A stretch of 54,034 bases of DNA, from the NCBI GenBank assembly GCA_044445605.1, contig JBIOEA010000014.1:1-54034 (forward strand), in the 5' to 3' direction. This document shows, piece by piece, positions 9,046-17,237 of this stretch (within the stretch, counting starts at the first letter, position 1; the number at the start of each line of letters is the position of its first letter). The notes below the pieces were generated by a model, which saw only the letters and a program-made list of their open reading frames with translations, had not been told where the DNA came from and searched no databases. Source of the stretch: CAWKDC01 sp044445605 (GTDB taxonomy: Bacteria; Pseudomonadota; Gammaproteobacteria; JABCZS01). The translations under genes were made by a program, and so were the position numbers.

Positions 9046-9363
9046 TCAAACACGTTGTTCGCTATATATTTTATTTCGTGAATTCACCAGTGAAAATGCT
9101 GAAGCTACTTTAAATTTATTTGTGGCTCTAAGAATTAAATTCATACCTAGTTGCAAGATTGAATTGAATTCAGAAGATTCTAAAACTTTAATTCGCAATT
9201 CACTCGCACAGTATACGCCAAGCTTACATTTGACTTTTTCACGATGGAATTCAACTGTCCTGTTTGATTTCCCCAAGTAGCTGGCTGATTGCTTTGCTGT
9301 TTGCCCACAAATCCATAATGCCAAAACAACTTTCTCTTTTTCAGTTAACATGTTCACTTTCAT
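9046..9363 (-). CDS. Short LuxR-type HTH protein
   Basis: A 105-residue protein that is mostly a LuxR/GerE-type helix-turn-helix: LTEKEKVVLALWICGQTAKQSASYLGKSNRTVEFHREKVKCKLGV. There is no receiver or ligand-binding domain. It is a paralogue of the protein at 27640-27888 (shared EKxxLVLALWxCxQ, RTVxxxRxKxKCxxGV, SELxxK, LGxNLI). Its ATG overlaps the stop of a 22-codon upstream ORF as ATGA, so translation is probably coupled to that ORF. A consensus-like promoter lies at 9477-9504. Confidence 0.8.
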   Translation of the reverse strand: MKVNMLTEKEKVVLALWICGQTAKQSASYLGKSNRTVEFHREKVKCKLGVYCASELRIKVLESSEFNSILQLGMNLILRATNKFKVASAFSLVNSRNKIYSEQRV

Positions 9364-9428
9364 TTCAAATCCCTGTCATTTCCCAAATTATCATCGAACT
9401 CAGGTCGTTTAACAGAACAACAAAACAT
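9360..9428 (-). CDS. 22-residue leader ORF coupled to the LuxR-type gene
   Basis: The ORF starts with ATG at 9428 after a strong AGGAGG, reads 22 codons (MFCCSVKRPEFDDNLGNDRD then LK) and stops with TGA overlapping the ATG of the next gene. This suggests a leader peptide or coupling cistron. The ribosome site can pair with a downstream segment (see the hairpin at 9402-9435), so ribosome access to the whole unit could be controlled here. No homologue is recognised. Confidence 0.55.
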   Translation of the reverse strand: MFCCSVKRPEFDDNLGNDRDLK

Positions 9429-9435
9429 ACGACCT
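9402..9435 (-). promoter_or_regulatory. mRNA hairpin that can hide the leader ORF ribosome site
   Basis: On the minus strand AGGTCGT (9435-9429), which overlaps the AGGAGG ribosome site, is the exact complement of ACGACCT (9408-9402), with a 20-base loop containing the start codon. Folding would mask the site and start codon of the 22-codon ORF. Confidence 0.45.
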
Positions 9436-9476
9436 CCTTTTCTTCAAAAATGAGTTTTTTAATCATTTTTTTATAG

Positions 9477-9504
9477 AATATAGTGGTTTCACTAATTTTG
9501 TCAA
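9477..9504 (-). promoter_or_regulatory. Promoter of the LuxR-type gene unit, palindrome in spacer
   Basis: Reading the minus strand, TTGACA (9504-9499), a 16-base spacer and TATATT (9482-9477). The palindrome TAGTGGTTTCACTA (9481-9494, 5-bp arms) sits in the spacer and is a candidate operator. Confidence 0.6.
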
Positions 9505-9621
9505 TGATTTTTTCATTTTTTGAGTTTTTTTCTCAATTTTACGGAGACAGACGAAAAAATTAACAGATTAATTAAGACAAATATAAAAGTCGGAGGATCA
9601 CTTACTCTTGTTTAAATAAAT

Positions 9622-9643
9622 AAAGGGGACATAAGTCCCCTTT
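9622..9643 (-). terminator. Hairpin after the nucleosidase gene
   Basis: AAAGGGGAC, loop ATAA, GTCCCCTTT: a perfect 9-bp stem. On the minus strand it is the second of two hairpins after the stop at 9701 and is followed by a T/A-rich run (ATTTATTTA). Confidence 0.6.
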
Positions 9644-9650
9644 CCCCCCA

Positions 9651-9677
9651 CTTCTTATCCCATAGGCCGATAAGAAG
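9651..9677 (-). terminator. First of two tandem hairpins after the nucleosidase gene
   Basis: CTTCTTATC and GATAAGAAG form a perfect 9-bp stem with a nine-base loop, 24 bases past the stop of the minus-strand gene at 9701. Together with 9622-9643 it probably ends the VUT-nucleosidase transcript. The rest of 9505-9621 is AT-rich and shows no gene. Confidence 0.55.
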
Positions 9678-9700
9678 TAAAGCTCAATAGCTGTTCAAAT

Positions 9701-10456
9701 CTATACGCATTCAGCAGCTATAGAGCAATGAGAAGCTGTAAAATGATTCGCTTGCAATGGAACCAGCCTACGTACAACAATATTCATTGTCTGTGCTAAA
9801 TTGCGCACTGATAAGTCAAAATTGGCGAGAAATTGTTCCGCCGCATCTGCAGGATGATCCACTAAATCTGTAATAGACTTTATCGCCAGAAATGGGACAC
9901 CCGCATTTTTTGCAACACCGGCAATAGCGGCCGCTTCCATCTCCTTAAGCGAAGCATCATACTGAGACATAAGCCGATGATCTTCTGGTGTCGCATCAAG
10001 TGAATTACTGGTACAAACTACACCTTTTTTTAAACCTAAATCTTCTACAAGATCATCAATGTTCACGCATATATGTGCGCCAACACCATATTCTTCAAAA
10101 TTGTCTAATGGGATGCGACGATCATGGTATTTTACTTCACTGGCTATATACACATTACCAATGTCCCCGCCCTTTCTTTGGAAACCGCCGGCAGTACCTG
10201 CATTGATTATCATATCTGGTTGCAAATTAAGAATAGCGGAATATGACGTCACAGCTGCTGGTTGCGTGCCAATTTGATCTACATTAAAAATAGAGCATGT
10301 GCCATTTGTTACCAAAAATATTTCCGTTCCATCTATGCGAGTAGAATAAACCTCCGATGTTAACAGCGGCAAGCCTTCAGGAGATTTTTTCATCCCAAGT
10401 GCTGTTATAAGTGGTTGGGCCTCACCAAGCATCGCCATTAAAATTACTATTCTCAT
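9701..10456 (-). CDS. MTA/SAH-type nucleosidase (PNP/UDP phosphorylase superfamily)
   Basis: A 251-residue nucleosidase. The sequence follows the 5'-methylthioadenosine nucleosidase layout, nearer to plant-type enzymes: AMLGEAQPL with the early acid residue, NAGTAGGF, TSNSLDATPEDHRLM, EMEAAAIAGVA with the nucleoside-binding Met-Glu, and ITDLVD with the catalytic Asp. Members hydrolyse MTA, SAH or 5'-deoxyadenosine to adenine and the ribose part. It starts 16 bases after the VUT transporter gene, with AAGGAG before its ATG, so the two form an operon. The pairing with a 7-deazaguanine/queuine-type transporter suggests nucleoside salvage; this is inference. Confidence 0.87.
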   Translation of the reverse strand: MRIVILMAMLGEAQPLITALGMKKSPEGLPLLTSEVYSTRIDGTEIFLVTNGTCSIFNVDQIGTQPAAVTSYSAILNLQPDMIINAGTAGGFQRKGGDIGNVYIASEVKYHDRRIPLDNFEEYGVGAHICVNIDDLVEDLGLKKGVVCTSNSLDATPEDHRLMSQYDASLKEMEAAAIAGVAKNAGVPFLAIKSITDLVDHPADAAEQFLANFDLSVRNLAQTMNIVVRRLVPLQANHFTASHCSIAAECV

Positions 10457-10472
10457 GAAATCAACTCCTTAA

Positions 10473-11162
10473 TTAAAAAACAAATGGATTAAAATTAATA
10501 CCAATATCATAAACATCAATTGATTCTTTTTGCTTAATAAATTCAGCTATCAATCTAGCCGGGTAAGAAAAGATTATCGCGTACATAAGCTCAAAAGAAT
10601 ATGCAGATGCCATTAAACGAATTAATTCATTTAATGGCATCTTCCCATAAAAGGCCACCCCAATTACAATGATAACCATTATGAATACGGCTATCGCTGT
10701 AGATGTGACGCTTCTAATACAAAAATATTTTCCCTTTACTAAGATTTTCCACTTTGAAACTAAATATATGTTAATGAAATCGCTTATGATTGCGGCACAA
10801 AATCCACTTGCAACGAACCTAAAAAGACCGCCTAACGCAGTATTATTCACATGAAAAGCTTCTTCTGAAACATGTGGCAAAGAAATAACACCTGTTACTA
10901 ACGTAGCAAAAATCAGCTCAAAAAGTAATGTCATCCAAATCACTCTTCTTGCAATTTTATAACCATATACTTCAGTAGTAATATCAGAAATTACATATGT
11001 TAATGGGAAAATAAGTGTAGCCCCTGACTGTATTGTGGGGCCAATTTTTAAGACGGCATATCCGACAGTTGCGGCAGCCAATGTGAGACAAAGCTGAGTT
11101 GCCACTATAAAGATCAGCGACTGATGCGAGAATATCGCAGAAACATCCTTCTTTAGTTGCAC
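10473..11162 (-). CDS. VUT-family (YhhQ-like) queuosine-precursor transporter
   Basis: A 229-residue membrane protein of the VUT/YhhQ family, with about six membrane segments. It has the signature GATLIFPLTYVISDITTEVYGYKIARRVIW, and a C-terminal KQKESIDVYDIGINFNPF, which also closes the paralogue at 23836-24600. Family knowledge: YhhQ proteins take up preQ0/preQ1 or queuine-type precursors. It is the first gene of an operon with the nucleosidase. A promoter stands at 11283-11310, leaving a leader of about 115 bases with hairpins. The start at 11162 gives a short N-terminus; the true start could lie a few codons further in. Confidence 0.88.
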   Translation of the reverse strand: MQLKKDVSAIFSHQSLIFIVATQLCLTLAAATVGYAVLKIGPTIQSGATLIFPLTYVISDITTEVYGYKIARRVIWMTLLFELIFATLVTGVISLPHVSEEAFHVNNTALGGLFRFVASGFCAAIISDFINIYLVSKWKILVKGKYFCIRSVTSTAIAVFIMVIIVIGVAFYGKMPLNELIRLMASAYSFELMYAIIFSYPARLIAEFIKQKESIDVYDIGINFNPFVF

Positions 11163-11282
11163 TTATTACCTCAACAAAACTGCTTCATTTTGGCTTAACT
11201 GGGTCCTATTACACCTCATGGTGCTAAGTGCCCGCAGCAGATTATTTCACTAACTTCCTGCCAGCCTTTCCATTAAGGAACT

Positions 11283-11310
11283 ATTATACTGTCAAAATAT
11301 TAAATTGCAA
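11283..11310 (-). promoter_or_regulatory. Promoter of the VUT-nucleosidase operon
   Basis: Reading the minus strand, TTGCAA (11310-11305), 16 bases, TATAAT (11288-11283). The predicted transcript has a leader of about 115 bases before the start at 11162. The leader holds a small hairpin, CACC-ATGA-GGTG, near 11213-11224. I cannot assign it to a known riboswitch class. Confidence 0.55.
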
Positions 11311-11340
11311 TAGTGGTATTATCTTTGATACCCACAAAAA

Positions 11341-11955
11341 TCAATATGGCTGCTGAATATTTTTGTTAGCAGGTATACTGCCGTCCGCACGACTGCTTGG
11401 TATCGAGCTCCCGTCAACAAACCTAAGCGGTACACACGAATTTGGTCTTGTAAAGCGAGAAATAATATCACTATGCTGAGGAAAAGATGTCGATAAGCTC
11501 TCCCTGTTGGCCAATTCGAATCTATCAAAATTAAACCCTGGGAAAACCGTGCACCCGACTAACGTAAACGCTTCAGAATTTTCTCCATCAACTACTGCAG
11601 AAAACCATCTGTCTCGCGGCACGTGTACTTGCAAAAATGCATCATCATCCATACCTAATTTTTTCATTATTAATTGACCACTAGGCTCTATCCAATAAAT
11701 TGTCATTGTTGCACCAAAATGATAGTTCCAGGTTTCATCCAGCCCGCTTAGTTTGTGCCATGCTGAGAATTCGCCCTTACTTTCATGTTCTAACAAATAA
11801 TAAATACTTGTTCCTGCAGAAAACACCTCGCCTGTCATTTGCCCATCATGACCTAGCTGACAAATTTGTGTTGGGAGCCGTAACGTTTCCTTAAAATAGC
11901 CGCCTTCAGGGTGTTTGGCCAGGTCATACTTCCTAATTACGTCTGCAACTTTCAT
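11341..11955 (-). CDS. Cupin protein of the DUF985 family
   Basis: A 204-residue protein. Residues 1 to about 165 are a complete DUF985 cupin (HPEGGYFKETLR, SAGTSIYYLLE, SAWHKLSGLDETWNYHFGA, and VGCTVFPGFNFDRFELA). Members are small beta-barrel proteins, some linked to sugar isomerase-like folds; the reaction is unknown. After the usual end (about SDIISRFTR) there is an extra tail of about 36 residues with a repetitive character (DGSSIPSS, ADGSIPAN), which looks like read-through into other DNA. The ATG overlaps the stop of the upstream gene as ATGA. Confidence 0.85.
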   Translation of the reverse strand: MKVADVIRKYDLAKHPEGGYFKETLRLPTQICQLGHDGQMTGEVFSAGTSIYYLLEHESKGEFSAWHKLSGLDETWNYHFGATMTIYWIEPSGQLIMKKLGMDDDAFLQVHVPRDRWFSAVVDGENSEAFTLVGCTVFPGFNFDRFELANRESLSTSFPQHSDIISRFTRPNSCVPLRFVDGSSIPSSRADGSIPANKNIQQPY

Positions 11956-12458
11956 GCATGTGCTCTAATTAAATTAATTTGATCTCTTTCTTTAAAAAAG
12001 TGTTCACTCGCATACTGATACCCTATCGTATGCGCGTCAAGAATGTTCAAATTTCTTAATAGGTTTTTATCCAAAGAAATTTCTGAAGCTGTTTTTCGAA
12101 TTACTTGATTACCGTCGGATAGGTCGAAAGACATTTCGCCTGTTTCATTATTTATAGCTTGCGACTCAACGTGGTATAGAGGGGATAATGTTTGCTTTGT
12201 AGCAAAGTAAATAATAATACGTATGTCTTTTGGTGAAAATCCATGCAGCAATACATCATCACCGGCAACGTCACGCGCCTGCATTTCAAATACTGTCGAC
12301 TTCCCTGCTAATTGTATCTTAAAAACTGTATTACCTGATTTTGGCTCATCCCTCATCTCTATCAAACGATAAGGATAAATCTTTTTAGATAGCTCATGTA
12401 AATGCTTAATTTGGCCCAAGACCCAGCCAACCAAATTAAAAGGGGCTTGAATATCCAT
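11952..12458 (-). CDS. Hypothetical protein
   Basis: A 168-residue soluble protein that I do not recognise; no signal peptide or membrane segment. It is hydrophilic with alternating beta-like stretches (TVFKIQLAGKSTVFEMQARDV, then IRIIIYFATK). It lies between the CI-like repressor gene (13 bases upstream) and the cupin gene (ATGA overlap), so the three are likely co-transcribed from the repressor promoter. Confidence 0.65.
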   Translation of the reverse strand: MDIQAPFNLVGWVLGQIKHLHELSKKIYPYRLIEMRDEPKSGNTVFKIQLAGKSTVFEMQARDVAGDDVLLHGFSPKDIRIIIYFATKQTLSPLYHVESQAINNETGEMSFDLSDGNQVIRKTASEISLDKNLLRNLNILDAHTIGYQYASEHFFKERDQINLIRAHA

Positions 12459-12470
12459 TTGAACGCCTCG

Positions 12471-13124
12471 CTAAATTTTTTGAGAGTAATCTCGCTTAGT
12501 TTGCACCAAGACACCTATAATAACATCATTTTCCCGAATTTTTTTCATTTCAAATTTTTGAAAATCTGCGCTTAAAGCTTTTATAAAAAGGTCAGGCCCA
12601 TCCGTTACCAACTGACGAAAAACAACCTCATTATGTTGAGATAAGCGCACCACTACAAAACTGCGATCGCGTGGCGTCAAATCAGGGTCAATAATCAATA
12701 AAGTGTTTTCAGGAAAGACTGGCTCCATTGCATTATCAGTAATGCGCATGGCAAACATTCTAGAGCCACCCGGTGCATCCGTTATTATTTGCTGGTGCTC
12801 TTTGAGCAAAGCCCTGTTTAAATCAACTACACCCATACTATCCAGCAAGGGAATCCTTTTATAGTCTGGTTCTAATTCTTCAGGCACAGATACGGGTATA
12901 CCTGGAATAGGTTCTTTTCCAAGTAATTGCTCGACACTAATAGAGAAAAAAGCAGCGATCGCTTCGAGAGTATCCCTGTGTGGACGCGTAGTCACACCAG
13001 CTGTCAATCGTTGGATTGTCGCCTGAGGAACGTTTGTTTGTCGAGCAAGTTCCATCGGGCGTATTTTACGCTCGAACAATAATCGATTCAATGTATCATT
13101 CAATGTGAGGGCTACAGTTGTCAT
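12471..13124 (-). CDS. CI/LexA-like repressor with a degenerate S24 domain
   Basis: A 217-residue regulator: an XRE helix-turn-helix at residues 8-68 (ELARQTNVPQATIQRLTAG) and an S24-like C-terminal domain at 120-210. In active LexA/CI proteins the peptidase Ser lies in a GDSMEP-like motif; here the site reads DNAMEP, placing Ala132 at the Ser position, and the catalytic Lys position is Arg170 (VVFRQL). Self-cleavage is therefore unlikely. I chose ATG at 13124 over an upstream TTG at 13163. A 20-base inverted repeat (13187-13206) covers its -35 region and that of a divergent promoter toward the helicase gene, so it probably represses both. Confidence 0.85.
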   Translation of the reverse strand: MTTVALTLNDTLNRLLFERKIRPMELARQTNVPQATIQRLTAGVTTRPHRDTLEAIAAFFSISVEQLLGKEPIPGIPVSVPEELEPDYKRIPLLDSMGVVDLNRALLKEHQQIITDAPGGSRMFAMRITDNAMEPVFPENTLLIIDPDLTPRDRSFVVVRLSQHNEVVFRQLVTDGPDLFIKALSADFQKFEMKKIRENDVIIGVLVQTKRDYSQKI

Positions 13125-13176
13125 AATGGGTATTTTAATTAAAAATTGGATTCCATGCAACAAAAAACTAATAGTT

Positions 13177-13216
13177 ATTCTATCTCATTGATGTGCACAC
13201 ATCAATACTGTATAGG
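13177..13216. promoter_or_regulatory. Divergent promoters around a shared palindromic operator
   Basis: ATTGATGTGCACACATCAAT (13187-13206) has perfect 9-bp arms around two bases. Each arm contains a -35 element TTGATG. On the minus strand TTGATG (13205-13200), 17 bases, TAGAAT (13182-13177) faces the repressor gene. On the plus strand TTGATG (13188-13193), 17 bases, TATAGG (13211-13216) faces the helicase gene. A repressor dimer at the palindrome would block both. Confidence 0.6.
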
Positions 13217-13280
13217 AATGTTAAAAATGATGAGTTATTTAATCACTTTTCCCTACCCCTGGTGATTAACCACCCATTCC

Positions 13281-13309
13281 TTGCTGCCCCATTAAGGATC
13301 CTGTAATAT
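13281..13309 (+). promoter_or_regulatory. Second possible promoter for the helicase gene
   Basis: TTGCTG (13281-13286), 17 bases, TAATAT (13304-13309), about 65 bases before the helicase start. It lies outside the palindromic operator, so it could give repressor-independent expression. Confidence 0.4.
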
Positions 13310-13373
13310 AGCCGAAATTAAATCACCTCACTTTCACTCATCCAACTATCTATTAAGATCAGGAACATATTTA

Positions 13374-16300
13374 ATGTCCTCCGAACATGTGAAAAAAGAA
13401 AATGAAGCTCAATCAATCATCTCGACATGGATTGCTCAAGAGGCGCTCTCACCACAAACATATCGCCAACCTAAAGATCTTGCGTTGGGTGATCAATCTT
13501 GTATTGCAGATATTTCCACAGTTCATCTACCATGGTTCACTGGCGAAAAACCTCGTTTCAATAAAGAGCTTTTTTATCAAATCATTTTAGGCTCAATACC
13601 CATGGGGAAAGCTACCGATCAGCTTATCAAAGCTTTTGGGGCTGATGATGAAATGCCCGAACGAAACCAAGAGAGGGCGATCATTGCAGCTATTGTCATT
13701 GACAAGGACGGTCATCTTCTCGAAGACAATGCAATCTCAGTGTCGAGCTTTGCTTGGGCATTGCCATTGGCGTTGAAATTAAAGCTCGATAATTTAAACG
13801 ACTGGGCTAGCGTTGAACTTAATTTAATCGAAACGCTTAAAAAAATATTGCAGCCGTGTGACAAAGACGGGGACCCTCTTCCTATTGATGGGGACACAAT
13901 TACAAAAGCTTACAATACAATAGTGTCAAGTTTTGAAATACCTCTTGATCTTGTAGAAAGCCCAACCTTTGCAGTTAAAATATATCAATATATTCATTCC
14001 AAAAACCCGCCTGAGCCATTATTACTTAACTCATTTTTCCTAAGAGATCTGTCTCGTGCAGCTAAACATATTCAGAATGACACAGTACCATTTGCCTTGG
14101 GACGATACCTCGGGATCCATCGACATGAACAAGTCTCAAACATATTAGATGATAAGACTATTTTGGAACAAGCTGTTTCACCGAAGATGACACTAGCAGC
14201 ACGATGGCCAAGTCCTGGCGGCCACCCACTCGTTATACTTCAACAAGCCGCAGTCAATATTGCAACAGCGAAATTAACACAACCAGAAGAAATTATTGCA
14301 GTTAATGGCCCTCCGGGTACAGGCAAAACCACACTATTACGTGACATTGTTGCATCTTGCATACTTGATCGTGCCATTGAAATGTCTAAATTTGATGACC
14401 CCGAAAAAGCTTTCACTTCTTCAGGTGAAAAGGTCAACATGAAAGAGAACGCCTATTTCCATATCTATAAACTCGATGACCGTCTTAGGGGGCATGAAAT
14501 GCTAGTTGCTTCCAGCAACAATAAAGCAGTAGAAAATATCAGCAAAGAATTACCTGCACTAAAAGCCGTTGGACGCCCATTAAGCGACCTTAACTATTTC
14601 ACATCAATCAGTGACTTGCTCCATAACCAACAATTTAAAAATGAAAACAGGGAAAACGAAAACCATGATATGGAACCCATTAAAACATGGGGGCTTATTG
14701 CTGCAGTATTGGGAAACGCTACAAATCGTTATCAATTCACACAGTCATTCTGGTGGGATGCCGATCGCGGCTTCAGAATATATTTGAAGGCTGCCAAAGG
14801 TGACCCTGTTATCGAGAAAAATAAAAACGTCGAAACAGGTGAAGTTACCATAAGAACGCCAAATGTTGTCGTTCTCGAAAAACCACCGTCACCACTTCAA
14901 GCAAAAGCCAACTGGGCGAAAGCTAGGAACAAATTTATAACGCTTAAGAAAGAAATTGATAGCGACGTTAACAAGCTTGAAATGCAGCGTGAATTTATCA
15001 ACATAACCACGAAGGAGTTATTAAATAAAGAAAAGGTCATCAAACATCAAACACAAGCCCTCCAGAATGAACTCTCACTTGTCGAGTGCGAATTTCCAAT
15101 ATTACAAAAAAACTGCAGCAACATAAGCGAAAATTGTGACAAACACTCTGACAACATAAAAAATCATAAAACTTATATGCCAGGATTTTTTGAACGATTA
15201 TTTAAAACACAAAACTGGAAAGCATGGTCAACTGAAAATAAAGCGCTATGTCACAAACTAGATTTTGAACTGCAGTTACTTCAAAGCGCAAACCACCAAT
15301 TAGCAAAGCATAACCATATGGTTAATGATATTAACAATAGAATTGTCGAATCAGACAAAGAATTATGCGAGATTCAAAATAAATATAAATCGGCATTAAA
15401 TACACATGCAGACGTAAGAAAAACTCTCAACGAGAGGTTGGTTGATGATCAGTTCTTTGAGCAACGCCATGATACCTGGAATAAAATATCTCCCTGGCTA
15501 ACAGATGAGCTGCAAAAAAAACGCGAAGACCTTTTTATTGCTGCATTAGAACTTCATAAAGCATTTATTGACGCATCCGCACAAAAAATGTTACATAATC
15601 TCAGTATTCTGATGACTTATTTCTCATCTGGCAGCCCGAAGGATGAGAAAAGAAAAGCATTACTCCCTGACCTTTGGTCATCATTATTTCTGGTGGTACC
15701 TGTCCTGTCAACGACATTCGCGTCAGTTGATAGAATGCTTGCAGATTTACCTTCTAACAGTATTGGATGGTTATTAATTGATGAAGCTGGGCAAACGCTG
15801 CCACAAGCGGCAGTGGGCGGAATAATGCGAGCCAAACGAACTATTGTTGTTGGCGACCCGTTGCAAATCCCACCGGTTGTTTCACTTCCCGAACGTTTGA
15901 ATGCTGAAATCTGCAAATTCTTCAATGTGAATCAAAGGATCTGGACTGCTCCTGAGGCATCTGCACAAACGCTGGCCGATCAATCTGCATTATTTCAAGC
16001 AACATTTCGATCCGATCAAGGACCCAGGCCCGTTGGAATACCTTTGCTTGTACATCGGCGATGCCAGGACCCCATGTTTAACATATCAAATCGAATAGCC
16101 TACGATGGCCAAATGGTACATGCTGTAGGAGAACGGTCCAAGGGTATCATTGGTAACATATTAGGCAATTCTACTTGGTTTAATGTAGTGGGTGAAGCAA
16201 AGTCAAAATACTGCCCTTCCGAAGGGGATTCTGTTGTATCGATGCTTCAGCAATTAGCGAATTCGGGAATAGATGAACCTGATATGTTTATCATTACACC

Positions 16301-16637
16301 GTTTCGAATTATTGCTCAAGAAATTAGACAAAGATTGAAAAAAGAAGTTCAATTATTTTCTGCTTTTAGAATGGATAAAGATAAATGGATAGAAAATAGA
16401 GTGGGTACGATCCATACAGTTCAAGGACGGGAAGCCGATAGCGTTATTCTAGTGCTTGGGGCACCCATGAATGCACAACAAGGCGCACGCGCATGGGCAG
16501 CTAATACGCCGAATATACTCAATGTTGCAGTGACACGAGCCAAACAAAATCTTTATGTCGTTGGTTCACATGATGCATGGGCGTCGACTGGCTATGCTAG
16601 AGCACTGGCGACGGCTCTTCCTGTGGTGAATCGTTAG
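13374..16637 (+). CDS. SF1 (UPF1/DNA2-like) helicase with central coiled coil
   Basis: A 1087-residue superfamily 1 helicase. Walker A is GPPGTGKTT (residues 312-320); Walker B is LLIDEAGQ with Asp803-Glu804; then GDPLQIPPVVSLP, HTVQGREADSVILVLGA and VTRAKQNLYVVGS close the RecA2 core. Between the two motor halves (about residues 510-720) lies a long charged helical stretch that looks like a coiled coil. There is no nuclease motif that I can see. Such large stand-alone AAA/SF1 helicases often occur in accessory and defence islands. Its divergent control by a CI-like repressor fits a normally silent accessory function; the substrate is unknown. Confidence 0.88.
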   Translation: MSSEHVKKENEAQSIISTWIAQEALSPQTYRQPKDLALGDQSCIADISTVHLPWFTGEKPRFNKELFYQIILGSIPMGKATDQLIKAFGADDEMPERNQERAIIAAIVIDKDGHLLEDNAISVSSFAWALPLALKLKLDNLNDWASVELNLIETLKKILQPCDKDGDPLPIDGDTITKAYNTIVSSFEIPLDLVESPTFAVKIYQYIHSKNPPEPLLLNSFFLRDLSRAAKHIQNDTVPFALGRYLGIHRHEQVSNILDDKTILEQAVSPKMTLAARWPSPGGHPLVILQQAAVNIATAKLTQPEEIIAVNGPPGTGKTTLLRDIVASCILDRAIEMSKFDDPEKAFTSSGEKVNMKENAYFHIYKLDDRLRGHEMLVASSNNKAVENISKELPALKAVGRPLSDLNYFTSISDLLHNQQFKNENRENENHDMEPIKTWGLIAAVLGNATNRYQFTQSFWWDADRGFRIYLKAAKGDPVIEKNKNVETGEVTIRTPNVVVLEKPPSPLQAKANWAKARNKFITLKKEIDSDVNKLEMQREFINITTKELLNKEKVIKHQTQALQNELSLVECEFPILQKNCSNISENCDKHSDNIKNHKTYMPGFFERLFKTQNWKAWSTENKALCHKLDFELQLLQSANHQLAKHNHMVNDINNRIVESDKELCEIQNKYKSALNTHADVRKTLNERLVDDQFFEQRHDTWNKISPWLTDELQKKREDLFIAALELHKAFIDASAQKMLHNLSILMTYFSSGSPKDEKRKALLPDLWSSLFLVVPVLSTTFASVDRMLADLPSNSIGWLLIDEAGQTLPQAAVGGIMRAKRTIVVGDPLQIPPVVSLPERLNAEICKFFNVNQRIWTAPEASAQTLADQSALFQATFRSDQGPRPVGIPLLVHRRCQDPMFNISNRIAYDGQMVHAVGERSKGIIGNILGNSTWFNVVGEAKSKYCPSEGDSVVSMLQQLANSGIDEPDMFIITPFRIIAQEIRQRLKKEVQLFSAFRMDKDKWIENRVGTIHTVQGREADSVILVLGAPMNAQQGARAWAANTPNILNVAVTRAKQNLYVVGSHDAWASTGYARALATALPVVNR

Positions 16638-16661
16638 ACAAATTAAGTTTTAGCACGCGGG

Positions 16662-17213
16662 TTATGTTGCTGGCGCTAAAACATCCTTTGTATAAATTAT
16701 CTCAGCCAATTTTTTAGCCTTGTAAACATTAACCATAAACTCATGCGTACTTGCCTCATCATTTCCAGGCATGGATTTCGCCAAGGAAGCATCTGCTATA
16801 AAAAACATTTTGTGCTTCCTATCCCGAGCCACTTCGAGTGTAGAAAGACAGCACATCACGGAATTGTATCCAATCATATGAATCCGCTGAGCTTGCCCAT
16901 CGGTATTCATGAATTGCTCAAATTCAGGACTTGAATAACATGAAAAGTCTGTTTTAACAAAATGCAACTCACCAAGTAATGGCTCAAATCCATTAGCAAA
17001 GTCAAAATACTCGGTATCGGGCATGAATCGTGTTACCCCTTCTTTTCCGGCATTTGAATGTTGAATGTGAATAATATCCCAAGCATTTAATCGAGCATGT
17101 GCCAATAACTGCCGACAATGCGCTAAGCTTTCATCGATTCCCTGCAAGTAAAAATCTCGTCCGGGGGTTGTGTATTCTTTTTGGATGTCAATCAAAAGTA
17201 AGGCGTTATTCAT
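16662..17213 (-). CDS. Isochorismatase-family cysteine hydrolase
   Basis: A 183-residue single-domain hydrolase. The catalytic triad is visible: Asp in LLIDIQ near residue 9, Lys in HFVKTDFS, and Cys in the GYNSVMCCLST loop. Members hydrolyse isochorismate, nicotinamide or other amides; the substrate here is not clear. The sequence after the nucleophile, LEVARDRKHKMFFIADAS, is typical of the family. It converges with the helicase gene and lies directly next to the truncated end of an IS3 remnant. Confidence 0.87.
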   Translation of the reverse strand: MNNALLLIDIQKEYTTPGRDFYLQGIDESLAHCRQLLAHARLNAWDIIHIQHSNAGKEGVTRFMPDTEYFDFANGFEPLLGELHFVKTDFSCYSSPEFEQFMNTDGQAQRIHMIGYNSVMCCLSTLEVARDRKHKMFFIADASLAKSMPGNDEASTHEFMVNVYKAKKLAEIIYTKDVLAPAT

Positions 17214-17237
17214 GGTTATAGTTCCTTTGTTCTAACG

